Below are positions 16,378 through 24,881 of a stretch of DNA of 64,000 nucleotides, piece after piece. Source of the stretch: Pseudomonas sp. R4-35-07 (GTDB taxonomy: Bacteria; Pseudomonadota; Gammaproteobacteria; Pseudomonadales; Pseudomonadaceae). The stretch spans positions 1,922,001-1,986,000 of the forward strand of contig NZ_CP027732.1 of the NCBI RefSeq assembly GCF_003852235.1, written 5' to 3'. A program made the position numbers and the translations under genes. The notes under the pieces are model-generated. The model was not told the origin of the DNA, made no database searches, and saw nothing but the letters and a program-made list of their open reading frames with translations. How positions within the stretch are numbered: position 1 is the first letter of the stretch; each line of letters opens with the position of its first letter.

Positions 16378-18825
16378 TCAGCGGACTTTACCCTCAGCCT
16401 GCAGCAGCTCTTCCTTGCTGAAATCATCCACGTCGATCACCTTGCGGCGAGCCGCTTCGGCGTCACGCAGGGTTTGCGCTTCGGCGGGTTGCAGCACGCC
16501 AGCGTGCAGCGCGGCGTCGATGGCATGCTCGCCGGCAGTCGGTTTGACTTGCCCGCTCTTGAGCGCGGCGTGCAGTTTTTTCTGCAGCGGATGGCTGGCA
16601 CCGAGCAGGTCATAGGCATGTTGCAGTGCGCCCACCGGGTCATGCGCCGATTGTGGGCGATAGCAGCCAGCCAGCAACTCTTCCAGAGTCGGGTCGCCCT
16701 TGGCACGGCCGATCACGGCTGCAACCTCGGCATCCAGGGCATCGGACGGCCCGGTATGCCGACGCCCGAACGGGAACACGATCACCCGCAGCAGGCAGCC
16801 GAGGAATTTATTCGGGAAGTTGCTCAGCAATTCATCCAGTGCGCGCTCGGACTGGCCAAGGCTTTCTTCCATGGCCCAAGCGAACAGCGGTTCCAGGTGA
16901 TCCGGCGAGTCCAGGTCGTGGTAACGCTTGAGCGCCGCTGACGCCAGGTACATGTGACTCAGCACATCGCCCAGGCGCGCCGACAACCGTTCACGGCGTT
17001 TCAATTCGCCGCCCAACAGCATCATGCTCAGGTCTGCAAGCAGGGCAAACGCCGCGGCCTGACGGTTGAGTGCGCGGAAATAACCCTGGCTCAAACGGTT
17101 GCCCGGGGCTTTTTCGAAGTGGCCGATGCCCAGGTTCAGCACCAAGGTACTGGCGGCATTGCTCACGGCGAATCCGATGTGTTGCATCAACAGCCCATCG
17201 AACTCCTTCAATGCCTGGTCATGGTCTTCACGACCGGCCAGGGCCATTTCCTTGAGCACGAACGGATGGCAGCGAATCGCCCCCTGGCCGAAGATCATCA
17301 GGTTACGCGAAAGGATATTCGCGCCTTCCACGGTGATGAAGATCGGCGCCCCTTGCCAGCTACGGCCCAGGTAGTTGTTCGGGCCCATGATGATGCCCTT
17401 GCCGCCATGAACGTCCATGGCGTGGCTGATGCATTCGCGGCCGCGTTCGGTGAGGTGGTACTTGAGGATCGCCGACAGGACCGAGGGCTTCTCGCCCATG
17501 TCCACGGCATTGGCGGTGAGCATGCGGGCGCTGTCCATCAGCCAAGCGTTGCCGCCGATGCGCGCCAGGGCTTCCTGGATACCTTCGAAGGCCGACAGCG
17601 GCACGTTGAACTGTTCACGCACTTGCGCGTATTGGCCGGTCACCAGGCTGGTGAACTTGGCGGCGCCGGTGCCTACTGCTGGAAGGGAAATCGAACGGCC
17701 CACGGACAGGCAGTTCATCAGCATCATCCAGCCCTTGCCGAGCATCTCCTGGCCGCCGATGAGGAATTCGAGCGGAATGAAGACGTCCTTGCCCGAGTTG
17801 GGGCCATTCATGAACGCGGCGCCTAAGGGCAGGTGACGGCGGCCGATTTCGACGCCGGGGGTGTCGGTAGGAATCAGCGCGAGGCTGATGCCCAGGTCTT
17901 CTTCCTCGCCCAGCAGATGGTCCGGGTCATGGGCCTTGAACGCCAGGCCGAGCAAGGTCGCGACCGGGCCGAGGGTGATGTAGCGCTTTTCCCAGTTCAG
18001 GCGCAGGCCGAGGGTTTCCTTGCCTTCCCACTCGCCTTTGCAGATGACGCCGGTGTCGGGCATGGCGCCGGCATCGGAGCCGGCCAGCGGGCCGGTCAGG
18101 GCGAAACACGGAATATCGTCGCCACGCGCCAGGCGCGGCAGGTAGTGGTTGCGTTGCTCGTCGGTGCCGTAGTGCAACAGCAATTCGGCAGGGCCCAGGG
18201 AGTTGGGCACCATGACGGTGGAAGCCAGGTCGCCGCTGCGGGTGGCCAGTTTCATCGCGACCTGGGAGTGGGCATAGGCTGAGAAGCCTTTGCCGCCATA
18301 TTCCTTGGGGATGATCAGGGCGAAGAAACCATGGGTCTTGATGTGCTCCCAGGCAGCGGGGGGCAGGTCCATGGCCTGGCCGATTTCCCAATCACTGACC
18401 ATGGCGCAGAGTTCTTCGGTGGGGCCGTCGATGAAGGCCTGTTCTTCCTCGGTCAATTGCACCTTGGGGTAGGCCAGCAATTTGTCCCAGTCAGGCCGCC
18501 CGCTGAACAGTTCGCCGTCCCACCACACGGTGCCCGCGTCGATGGCATCGCGCTCGGTTTCGGACATCGGCGGCAGGACTTTCTGGAACCAGCTGAACAA
18601 CGGCTTGGTGAAGTATTGGCGGCGCAGGTCGGGCAGCAGCAGAGGCACGGCCACGATGGCGATCAGCACCCAGAAAATCAGCAGCAGCCAACCCGGTGCA
18701 TGGCTCCAGGCGCCCATCGCCAACAGGTAAACGGCGACCACACCCAGGGCGGGCAGGGGCGCGGTGCGGCGGTGTGCCAGGTAGGCAATGCCGACCACCA
18801 GAACCAGTATCCACAACAACAGCAT
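16378..18825 (-). CDS. fadE: Acyl-CoA dehydrogenase FadE
   Basis: This catalyses the first, FAD-dependent step of fatty-acid beta-oxidation. The protein is 815 residues, close to E. coli FadE (814) and far longer than ordinary acyl-CoA dehydrogenases, with the extra C-terminal domain. Two hydrophobic segments at the N-terminus (about residues 2-16 and 30-65) anchor it to the inner membrane. The dehydrogenase core includes ALTGPLAGSDAGAMPDTG and the HAMDVHGGKGIIMGPNNYLG stretch. A TTG two codons earlier opens the frame, but GGAGGA is better spaced for the ATG at 18825. Confidence 0.95.
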   Translation of the reverse strand: MLLLWILVLVVGIAYLAHRRTAPLPALGVVAVYLLAMGAWSHAPGWLLLIFWVLIAIVAVPLLLPDLRRQYFTKPLFSWFQKVLPPMSETERDAIDAGTVWWDGELFSGRPDWDKLLAYPKVQLTEEEQAFIDGPTEELCAMVSDWEIGQAMDLPPAAWEHIKTHGFFALIIPKEYGGKGFSAYAHSQVAMKLATRSGDLASTVMVPNSLGPAELLLHYGTDEQRNHYLPRLARGDDIPCFALTGPLAGSDAGAMPDTGVICKGEWEGKETLGLRLNWEKRYITLGPVATLLGLAFKAHDPDHLLGEEEDLGISLALIPTDTPGVEIGRRHLPLGAAFMNGPNSGKDVFIPLEFLIGGQEMLGKGWMMLMNCLSVGRSISLPAVGTGAAKFTSLVTGQYAQVREQFNVPLSAFEGIQEALARIGGNAWLMDSARMLTANAVDMGEKPSVLSAILKYHLTERGRECISHAMDVHGGKGIIMGPNNYLGRSWQGAPIFITVEGANILSRNLMIFGQGAIRCHPFVLKEMALAGREDHDQALKEFDGLLMQHIGFAVSNAASTLVLNLGIGHFEKAPGNRLSQGYFRALNRQAAAFALLADLSMMLLGGELKRRERLSARLGDVLSHMYLASAALKRYHDLDSPDHLEPLFAWAMEESLGQSERALDELLSNFPNKFLGCLLRVIVFPFGRRHTGPSDALDAEVAAVIGRAKGDPTLEELLAGCYRPQSAHDPVGALQHAYDLLGASHPLQKKLHAALKSGQVKPTAGEHAIDAALHAGVLQPAEAQTLRDAEAARRKVIDVDDFSKEELLQAEGKVR

Positions 18826-19181
18826 ATTCAATCCTCCGTGAAACCAGGGGCGAAACCACCAGGGAGCTTAGACGGCGTCCGGCCAAGCGGGGTGATCAGG
18901 GTGTTACAAGTTGTACTGGGGATACCTGAGTCCCAGCCGCTTCATCGATAGTGACCACCCTGCGGGGGTGGAGTTCGCCGGGAAACATCGTGGAACCCGC
19001 GCGGATTTATATGACCAGGCAGTCAATCTCGACGGCGACGTGCATGAGGCGGTGCGCTGCAACCCCTGCACCTTGAACACCCAGGCTTGCCGGGCGACGG
19101 GCAGAGTGATTCAAGGCGCGTGTGAACCGGCGTATGCTGCGATGCTCATCAAGCCATGTTCACCAACGATAAGGCGCGGTC
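18826..19181. other. Intergenic region between fadE and the GST gene
   Basis: This gap of about 356 bases separates two divergent genes and must contain both promoters. A FadR- or PsrA-type operator would be expected near fadE, but I could not point to one with confidence. No repeat or RNA gene was seen. Confidence 0.5.
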
Positions 19182-19799
19182 ATGCTGAAGATCTGGGGTC
19201 GTAAAAATTCATCAAACGTCAGGAAGGCACTTTGGTGCGCCGAGGAACTCGGCCTGGACTATGAGGCGATTGATGCGGGCGGCGCTTTTGGTGTGGTCGA
19301 CACGCCGCAATACCGAGCCTTGAACCCCAATGGCCGGGTGCCGATGATCGAAGACGGCGACTTCGTGCTGTGGGAATCCAACACCATCGTGCGTTACTTG
19401 TGCGCCAAGCACGCGTCGGACTTTTACCCAAGTGACCTGCAAATCCGGGCCAGCGCCGAAAAATGGATGGACTGGACCACGTCCACGCTCGCCGATCCCT
19501 TCAAGGCCGTGTTCTGGGGCATCGTGCGCACACCGCCGGAAAAACAAAACTGGGACAGCATCAATGCCGGGCGCCTAGCCTGCATCGATGCACTCAAAAC
19601 GGTCGACCAGGCTCTTGCCGAGCAACCTTACCTTTCCGGCAAAACCTTCGGCATCGGTGATATTCCCTTGGGCTGCTTCATCTATGCCTGGTTCGAGATG
19701 CCCATCGAACGCCCGGCAATGCCCAACCTGGAGGCGTGGTACCAGCGCCTGAAGCAACGTCCGGCCTACCGCAAGGCAGTGATGACCGCGTTGACCTGA
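19182..19799 (+). CDS. Glutathione S-transferase family protein
   Basis: The 205-residue protein has an N-terminal thioredoxin-like domain (about 1-80, with GRKNSSNVRKALWCAEELG and the VPMIEDGDFVLWESNTI glutathione-site region) and an all-helical C-terminal domain. The SSNV segment near the first helix is in the position of the glutathione-activating Ser. It stands alone before the ABC exporter genes, 134 bases upstream of them. Confidence 0.92.
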   Translation: MLKIWGRKNSSNVRKALWCAEELGLDYEAIDAGGAFGVVDTPQYRALNPNGRVPMIEDGDFVLWESNTIVRYLCAKHASDFYPSDLQIRASAEKWMDWTTSTLADPFKAVFWGIVRTPPEKQNWDSINAGRLACIDALKTVDQALAEQPYLSGKTFGIGDIPLGCFIYAWFEMPIERPAMPNLEAWYQRLKQRPAYRKAVMTALT

Positions 19800-19933
19800 T
19801 ACACACTATTAACAAGGGTGACTGTACTTGTACGGCGCGGGCACGCACCATGCTGGAACACATCGCAGGTTGAACTACCTGCGCTGTGCCCTCATCTATT
19901 GTTTCTATTCTTTTCCTTGGTGCGTAATCCGAT

Positions 19934-20866
19934 ATGAGTTCCGCTCTGTCCATCCGGCAGCTAACCAAAACCTACGGCAACGGTTTCCAGGCCCTGAGTG
20001 GTATCGATCTGGACGTCGCCGAAGGTGATTTCTTCGCCTTGCTCGGCCCCAACGGTGCCGGCAAATCCACCACCATCGGTATCCTCTCCACCTTGGTCAA
20101 CAAGACCAGCGGCACGGTGAATATCTTCGGCCATGACCTGGACAAATCCCCGGCGGCGCTCAAGCGTTCCATCGGCGTGGTGCCTCAGGAATTCAACTTC
20201 AACCAGTTCGAAAAGACCTTCGACATTGTCGTGACCCAGGCCGGTTACTACGGCATCCCGCCGAAAATCGCCAAGGAACGCGCCGAGCAGTACCTGACCC
20301 AACTGGGCCTGTGGGACAAGCGCGATGTGCCTTCGCGCTCGTTGTCCGGCGGCATGAAGCGGCGCCTGATGATTGCCCGCGCACTGGTGCATGAACCGCG
20401 CCTGCTGATCCTCGACGAGCCCACCGCTGGCGTGGACATCGAGTTGCGTCGTTCGATGTGGACCTTTCTCACCGAGCTGAACGAGAAGGGCATCACCATC
20501 ATCCTCACGACCCACTATCTGGAAGAGGCCGAGCAGTTGTGCCGCAACATCGGCATCATCGACCACGGCACCATTGTCGAGAACACCAGCATGCGTAATC
20601 TGCTGGGCCAGTTGCATGTGGAAACTTTCCTGCTCGACCTGAAAAACAACCTGTCGGCGCCGCCGAATCTGTTGGGCTACCCGAGCCGCCTGGTGGACAG
20701 TCACACGCTGGAAGTGCAAGTGGACAAAGCCATGGGCATCACGGCGCTGTTCAGCCAACTGGCGGCCCAGAACATCGAAGTGTTGAGCCTGCGTAACAAA
20801 ACCAATCGCCTTGAGGAGTTGTTCGTGTCCCTGGTGGAGAAAAATCTGGCGAAGGTGGCGGTATGA
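19934..20866 (+). CDS. yadG: ABC-2 type exporter, ATP-binding subunit (YadG-like)
   Basis: The 310-residue ATPase has Walker A (GPNGAGKSTT), signature (LSGGMKRRL), Walker B (LLILDEPTAGVD) and the switch His (TTHYLEE). Its ends overlap the permease gene by four bases (ATGA). The pair resembles E. coli YadG/YadH, whose substrate is not known. Confidence 0.92.
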   Translation: MSSALSIRQLTKTYGNGFQALSGIDLDVAEGDFFALLGPNGAGKSTTIGILSTLVNKTSGTVNIFGHDLDKSPAALKRSIGVVPQEFNFNQFEKTFDIVVTQAGYYGIPPKIAKERAEQYLTQLGLWDKRDVPSRSLSGGMKRRLMIARALVHEPRLLILDEPTAGVDIELRRSMWTFLTELNEKGITIILTTHYLEEAEQLCRNIGIIDHGTIVENTSMRNLLGQLHVETFLLDLKNNLSAPPNLLGYPSRLVDSHTLEVQVDKAMGITALFSQLAAQNIEVLSLRNKTNRLEELFVSLVEKNLAKVAV

Positions 20867-21642
20867 GTTCCGAACTGCAACCCAACCTCGTCGCGCTGCA
20901 GACCATCGTCTACCGCGAAGTGAAGCGCTTTACCCGGATCTGGCCGCAGACCTTGCTGCCGCCGGCGATCACCATGGTCCTGTACTTCGTGATCTTCGGT
21001 AACCTGATCGGCCGGCAGATCGGTGACATGGGTGGCTTCACCTATATGGAGTACATCGTGCCGGGCCTGATCATGATGTCGGTGATCACCAACTCCTACG
21101 GCAACGTGGTGTCGAGTTTCTTTGGCAGCAAGTTTCAGCGCTCTATCGAAGAGCTGATGGTGTCACCGGTGTCGCCGCACACCATCCTGATCGGCTACAC
21201 CTTGGGCGGCGTGCTGCGCGGCTTGATGGTGGGGGTGATCGTGACCCTGCTGTCGTTGTTCTTCACCCACCTGCAAGTGCATCACCTGGGGGTCACCATT
21301 CTGGTCGTGGTACTCACGGCGACGATTTTCTCGCTGCTGGGGTTTATCAACGCAGTGTTCGCGCGCAACTTCGATGATATCTCGATCATTCCGACGTTCG
21401 TGCTGACGCCGCTGACCTACCTGGGCGGGGTGTTCTACTCCATCACGCTGCTGCCGCCGTTCTGGCAGACCGTGTCCCTGGCCAACCCGGTGCTGCACAT
21501 GGTCAACGCTTTCCGCTACGGCATCCTGGGCGTGTCGGATATCAAGATCAGCGTGGCGATCACGTTCATGGTTGTCGCCACCATCGTCTTGTATATCGGC
21601 TGTGCGCGGTTGCTGGTAAGCGGGCGTGGGATGCGTACGTAA
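20863..21642 (+). CDS. yadH: ABC-2 type exporter, permease subunit (YadH-like)
   Basis: The 259-residue protein has six predicted membrane segments and the ABC-2 family layout, with GSKFQRSIEELMVSPVS after the second segment. It is translationally coupled to the ATPase gene. Confidence 0.92.
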   Translation: MSSELQPNLVALQTIVYREVKRFTRIWPQTLLPPAITMVLYFVIFGNLIGRQIGDMGGFTYMEYIVPGLIMMSVITNSYGNVVSSFFGSKFQRSIEELMVSPVSPHTILIGYTLGGVLRGLMVGVIVTLLSLFFTHLQVHHLGVTILVVVLTATIFSLLGFINAVFARNFDDISIIPTFVLTPLTYLGGVFYSITLLPPFWQTVSLANPVLHMVNAFRYGILGVSDIKISVAITFMVVATIVLYIGCARLLVSGRGMRT

Positions 21643-21668
21643 CCACTGACGATACGCGGTAAGAAAAT

Positions 21669-21756
21669 GTGGGAGGGGGCTTGCTCCCGATAGCGGTCTG
21701 TCAGCCACCTTTGTACTGACTGATCCAAAGCTATCGGGAGCAAGCCCCCTCCCACA
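21669..21756. repeat. REPIN (CTTGCTCCCGATAG subtype)
   Basis: Inverted REP arms start TGTGGGAGGGGGCTTGCTCCC and end with the complement. It lies between convergent genes. Confidence 0.9.
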
Positions 21757-21775
21757 TTTGGTTTTGTATAAGGCT

Positions 21776-22315
21776 TCAGTTTTTCAGCGCGAAGTCGATC
21801 AGCGTATGCAGCTCTTCAACAGCCAACGGCTGGGTCGAAAACAGAATACGAAACACCGTGGGGGCCGCGAGCAGATTGATCAAACGATCCACGCTGGGGG
21901 CTGGCTGGTCCGGGTAACGATCAACGATCACCTGCAACTGCCCGCTCAGAATGCTCACGCAATACCCCGGCGTCACGCTGCATTGCACGTCGCGCATCAT
22001 GTTGCGTCCAGGCTCCGAACTCATTTCATCCAGATATTGTTCCGCCCAGGCTTGCAGGTCGCCGCGCAGGCTGCCGGTAATGGCCGGCTCGCTGTCCGGG
22101 CGCATGCGCGCCAGGGCCACGTCGGCCAGCAGCGCAGAGAGGTCACCCCAGCGCCGGTAGATGGTCGAGGGCGTGACGCCCGCGCGTGTCGCAATCATCG
22201 GCACGGTGACGCTGGCGCGCTCATGGGTTTCCAGCAGTTCGCGGACGGCCGAATGCACGGATTCTTGTACCCGGGCACTACGGCCCCCCGGGCGAAGGCC
22301 TTCTTTGATCGCCAT
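21776..22315 (-). CDS. TetR-family repressor
   Basis: The 179-residue protein has an N-terminal HTH (ASVTVPMIATRAGVTPSTIY, then RRWGDL) and a helical ligand domain. The frame is open 19 codons upstream, but the conserved start is the ATG at 22315. It is divergent from an MFS efflux gene 91 bases away, the classic repressor/pump layout. Confidence 0.9.
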   Translation of the reverse strand: MAIKEGLRPGGRSARVQESVHSAVRELLETHERASVTVPMIATRAGVTPSTIYRRWGDLSALLADVALARMRPDSEPAITGSLRGDLQAWAEQYLDEMSSEPGRNMMRDVQCSVTPGYCVSILSGQLQVIVDRYPDQPAPSVDRLINLLAAPTVFRILFSTQPLAVEELHTLIDFALKN

Positions 22316-22371
22316 GGGTAAAACCTTAACACAAAGAATTTGCTTTAAGCGTCGACGGGTAGCACACTCCA

Positions 22372-22394
22372 CAAAAGCAAAATATTAGCTTTAG
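22372..22394. promoter_or_regulatory. Possible TetR operator
   Basis: AAAAGC and GCTTTA form an inverted repeat around an AT-rich centre (AAAATATTA) just upstream of the MFS gene. It also lies in the upstream region of the tetR-type gene. The repeat is short and not verified. Confidence 0.35.
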
Positions 22395-22406
22395 CGGAGC
22401 GTGCCT

Positions 22407-23591
22407 ATGCCCAGCAACCTGTCTCAACGGTCCAGCCTGACATTTCTGGTGATCACGGTACTGACCTTTCTCGCCGCCTCCAGCGCGCCGACGCCGTTGT
22501 ACCAGGTGTATCAGGACAACCTGCATTTCTCCGCAGCGATGCTGACGCTGATCTTCGGCGTGTATGCCGTGAGTCTGCTGGCGGCGCTGCTGACGGTGGG
22601 ATCGCTGTCGGATTACATCGGGCGCAAGCCGGTGATTTTCGTCGCGCTGCTCCTGAATATCGTGGCGATGCTGTTGTTTATCAACGCCGACAGTACCGCC
22701 TGCCTGATTGCCGCGCGGGGTCTGCAAGGCTTTGCCACGGGGACGGCGACGGCAGTATTGAGTGCGACGCTGCTCGACACCGACCGTCTGCGCGGCCCGA
22801 TGCTCAATAGCCTCGCGCCGATGCTGGGGATGGCCAGTGGCGGTTTGGGCAGCGGTTTGCTGGTGGAATACGCGCCATGGCCGACCCAGTTGATCTACTT
22901 CACCCTGCTCGGATTGATGGTGCTTCAGGCGTTGTATGTCTGGCGCTTGTCGGAAACCGTCAGTCGCATACCGGGTGCCTTGAAATCCCTGGCGCCGACC
23001 CTGCATGTGCCGAAGCAGGCGCGCCGGGCCCTGGGCTTGGCGATGCCGTTGAATGTGGCGGTATGGGCGCTGGGTGGGTTCTATTCATCCCTGGCGCCGT
23101 CGCTGGTGCGGGCAGCAACGGGTTCGACTTCGCACCTGATCGGCGGCGGACTGGTGGCCGTGATTACCTTGAGTGGCGCAGTGATGATCTACAGCCTGCG
23201 CGAACACCCGGCGGATAAGGTCATGCGCCTGTCTGCGATGTTGCTGGCGGCGGGCGTGGCACTGTTGCTGACGGCTGTGCAAAGCGCCAGCCTGTGGTTG
23301 TTCTTTGTCGCCAGTGTGGTGGCCGGCCTGGGTTTTGGCGGCGGGTTCATGGGCAGTGTACGCAGTATCGTCGGGTTGGCATTGCCCCATGAGCGCGCGG
23401 GATTGATGTCGGCGTTCTACGTGTTGAGTTACCTGGCGTTCTGCTTGCCGGCACTGCTGGCCGGTAACTTGAGCAGGGAGTTTGGTTTGATCGCTACCAC
23501 TGATGCGTACGGCGCACTCCTGATTCTGCTGGCCTTGGGGGCTTTGGCCGGAATGCTCTGGCAGCGCTCTGTATATCTGCATAATAGATAA
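22407..23591 (+). CDS. MFS transporter, probable drug or metabolite efflux
   Basis: The 394-residue protein has twelve predicted membrane segments and the MFS motif A-like loop SDYIGRKPVI between segments 2 and 3. GGAG at 22396 favours the ATG at 22407 over the GTG two codons earlier. Under control of the divergent TetR repressor by layout. Confidence 0.9.
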   Translation: MPSNLSQRSSLTFLVITVLTFLAASSAPTPLYQVYQDNLHFSAAMLTLIFGVYAVSLLAALLTVGSLSDYIGRKPVIFVALLLNIVAMLLFINADSTACLIAARGLQGFATGTATAVLSATLLDTDRLRGPMLNSLAPMLGMASGGLGSGLLVEYAPWPTQLIYFTLLGLMVLQALYVWRLSETVSRIPGALKSLAPTLHVPKQARRALGLAMPLNVAVWALGGFYSSLAPSLVRAATGSTSHLIGGGLVAVITLSGAVMIYSLREHPADKVMRLSAMLLAAGVALLLTAVQSASLWLFFVASVVAGLGFGGGFMGSVRSIVGLALPHERAGLMSAFYVLSYLAFCLPALLAGNLSREFGLIATTDAYGALLILLALGALAGMLWQRSVYLHNR

Positions 23592-23675
23592 TGTATAGAG
23601 ATATTACCCGTTATATAGATATTCGATTCGCTCCTATGATGGTCTCACCCTCATGCGAGGAAGAGGATTGCCATC

Positions 23676-24824
23676 ATGACCTGCTTGACCCCCATCAGCT
23701 ATAAACCCTTCAGTCACCTGGCCCGCCCACGGGAAGTGATTCGTCAGTTCACCCCGAACTGGTTTGCCGCGACCATGGGCACCGGCGTGCTGGCGCTGGC
23801 CCTGGCGCAACTGCCGGTGGCCCTGCCCGGCGTGCATGCCGTCGCCGAGGGGCTGTGGATGTCTACCATCGGCTTGTTCATCCTGTTCAGCGCGCTGTAT
23901 GCCGCACGCTGGGTGATGTTTTTCCACGAGGCGCGGCGGATTTTCGCGCACTCCACGGTCTCGATGTTTTTCGGCACCATTCCCATGGGCCTGGCGACCC
24001 TGCTCAATGGTTTGCTGCTGTTTGGCCTGCCACGCTGGGGCAACGCTGTGATCCCCCTGGCCGAAGCCCTGTGGTGGCTGGACGTGGCCATGGCGTTGGC
24101 CTGCGGCGTGTTGATTCCGTTCATGATGTTCACCCGCCAGGAGCACAGCATCGACCAGATGACCGCGGTGTGGCTGCTGCCGGTGGTGGCCGCCGAAGTC
24201 GCCGCCGCCAGCGGCGGCCTGCTGGCGCCGCACCTGGCGGATGCCCATGGGCAACTGGTGATGCTGGTGACCAGCTACGTACTCTGGGCGTTCTCCCTGC
24301 CAGTGGCCTTCAGCATCCTGACCATCCTGATGTTGCGCATGGCTTTGCACAAACTGCCCCACGCCAACATGGCAGCCTCGAGCTGGCTGGCGCTGGGGCC
24401 CATCGGCACCGGTGCCCTGGGCATGTTGCTGCTCGGCGGCGATGCGCCCGCGATTTTTGCCGCCAATGGCCTGGCGGGTGTCGGCGAAATGGCCAACGGG
24501 CTCGGCCTGGTGGCGGGCATCACGTTGTGGGGGTTCGGCTTGTGGTGGATGTTGCTGGCGGTGTTGATCACCCTGCGTTACCTGCGCGCCGGTATTCCGT
24601 TCAACCTCGGCTGGTGGGGCTTTACCTTCCCGCTGGGGGTGTACGCGCTGGCCACGCTCAAGCTTGCAAGCCTGCTGCACCTGGGGTTCTTCAGCGTATT
24701 GGGCAGTGGGCTGGTGGTGGCCCTGGCGCTGATGTGGCTGATCGTGGCCACGCGCACGGTGCAGGGCGCCTATAAAGGCGAGCTTTTTGTTTCACCTTGC
24801 ATTGCAGGGCTAGCGAATAAGTAA
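23676..24824 (+). CDS. TDT-family transporter (TehA/Mae1-like)
   Basis: The 382-residue integral membrane protein has about ten segments. It begins with the family's FTPNWFAATMGTGVLAL stretch near residue 25. The tellurite-resistance/dicarboxylate transporter family moves small anions (malate, sulfite, or chloride/nitrate-like). GAGGAAGAGGA precedes the ATG. The substrate cannot be deduced. Confidence 0.9.
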   Translation: MTCLTPISYKPFSHLARPREVIRQFTPNWFAATMGTGVLALALAQLPVALPGVHAVAEGLWMSTIGLFILFSALYAARWVMFFHEARRIFAHSTVSMFFGTIPMGLATLLNGLLLFGLPRWGNAVIPLAEALWWLDVAMALACGVLIPFMMFTRQEHSIDQMTAVWLLPVVAAEVAAASGGLLAPHLADAHGQLVMLVTSYVLWAFSLPVAFSILTILMLRMALHKLPHANMAASSWLALGPIGTGALGMLLLGGDAPAIFAANGLAGVGEMANGLGLVAGITLWGFGLWWMLLAVLITLRYLRAGIPFNLGWWGFTFPLGVYALATLKLASLLHLGFFSVLGSGLVVALALMWLIVATRTVQGAYKGELFVSPCIAGLANK

Positions 24825-24842
24825 GCGGGATTAGGTAAAGTC

Positions 24843-24866
24843 GTGGCCTGATCAATAACAGGCCAC
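24843..24866 (+). promoter_or_regulatory. Hairpin in the leader of the MFS-PlsC gene
   Basis: GTGGCCTG and CAGGCCAC pair around an eight-base loop, ending 15 bases before the start codon and next to the ribosome binding site (AGGA). There is no T-run. It could terminate the upstream gene weakly or influence translation. Confidence 0.4.
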
Positions 24867-24881
24867 GCAGGAACACGGACG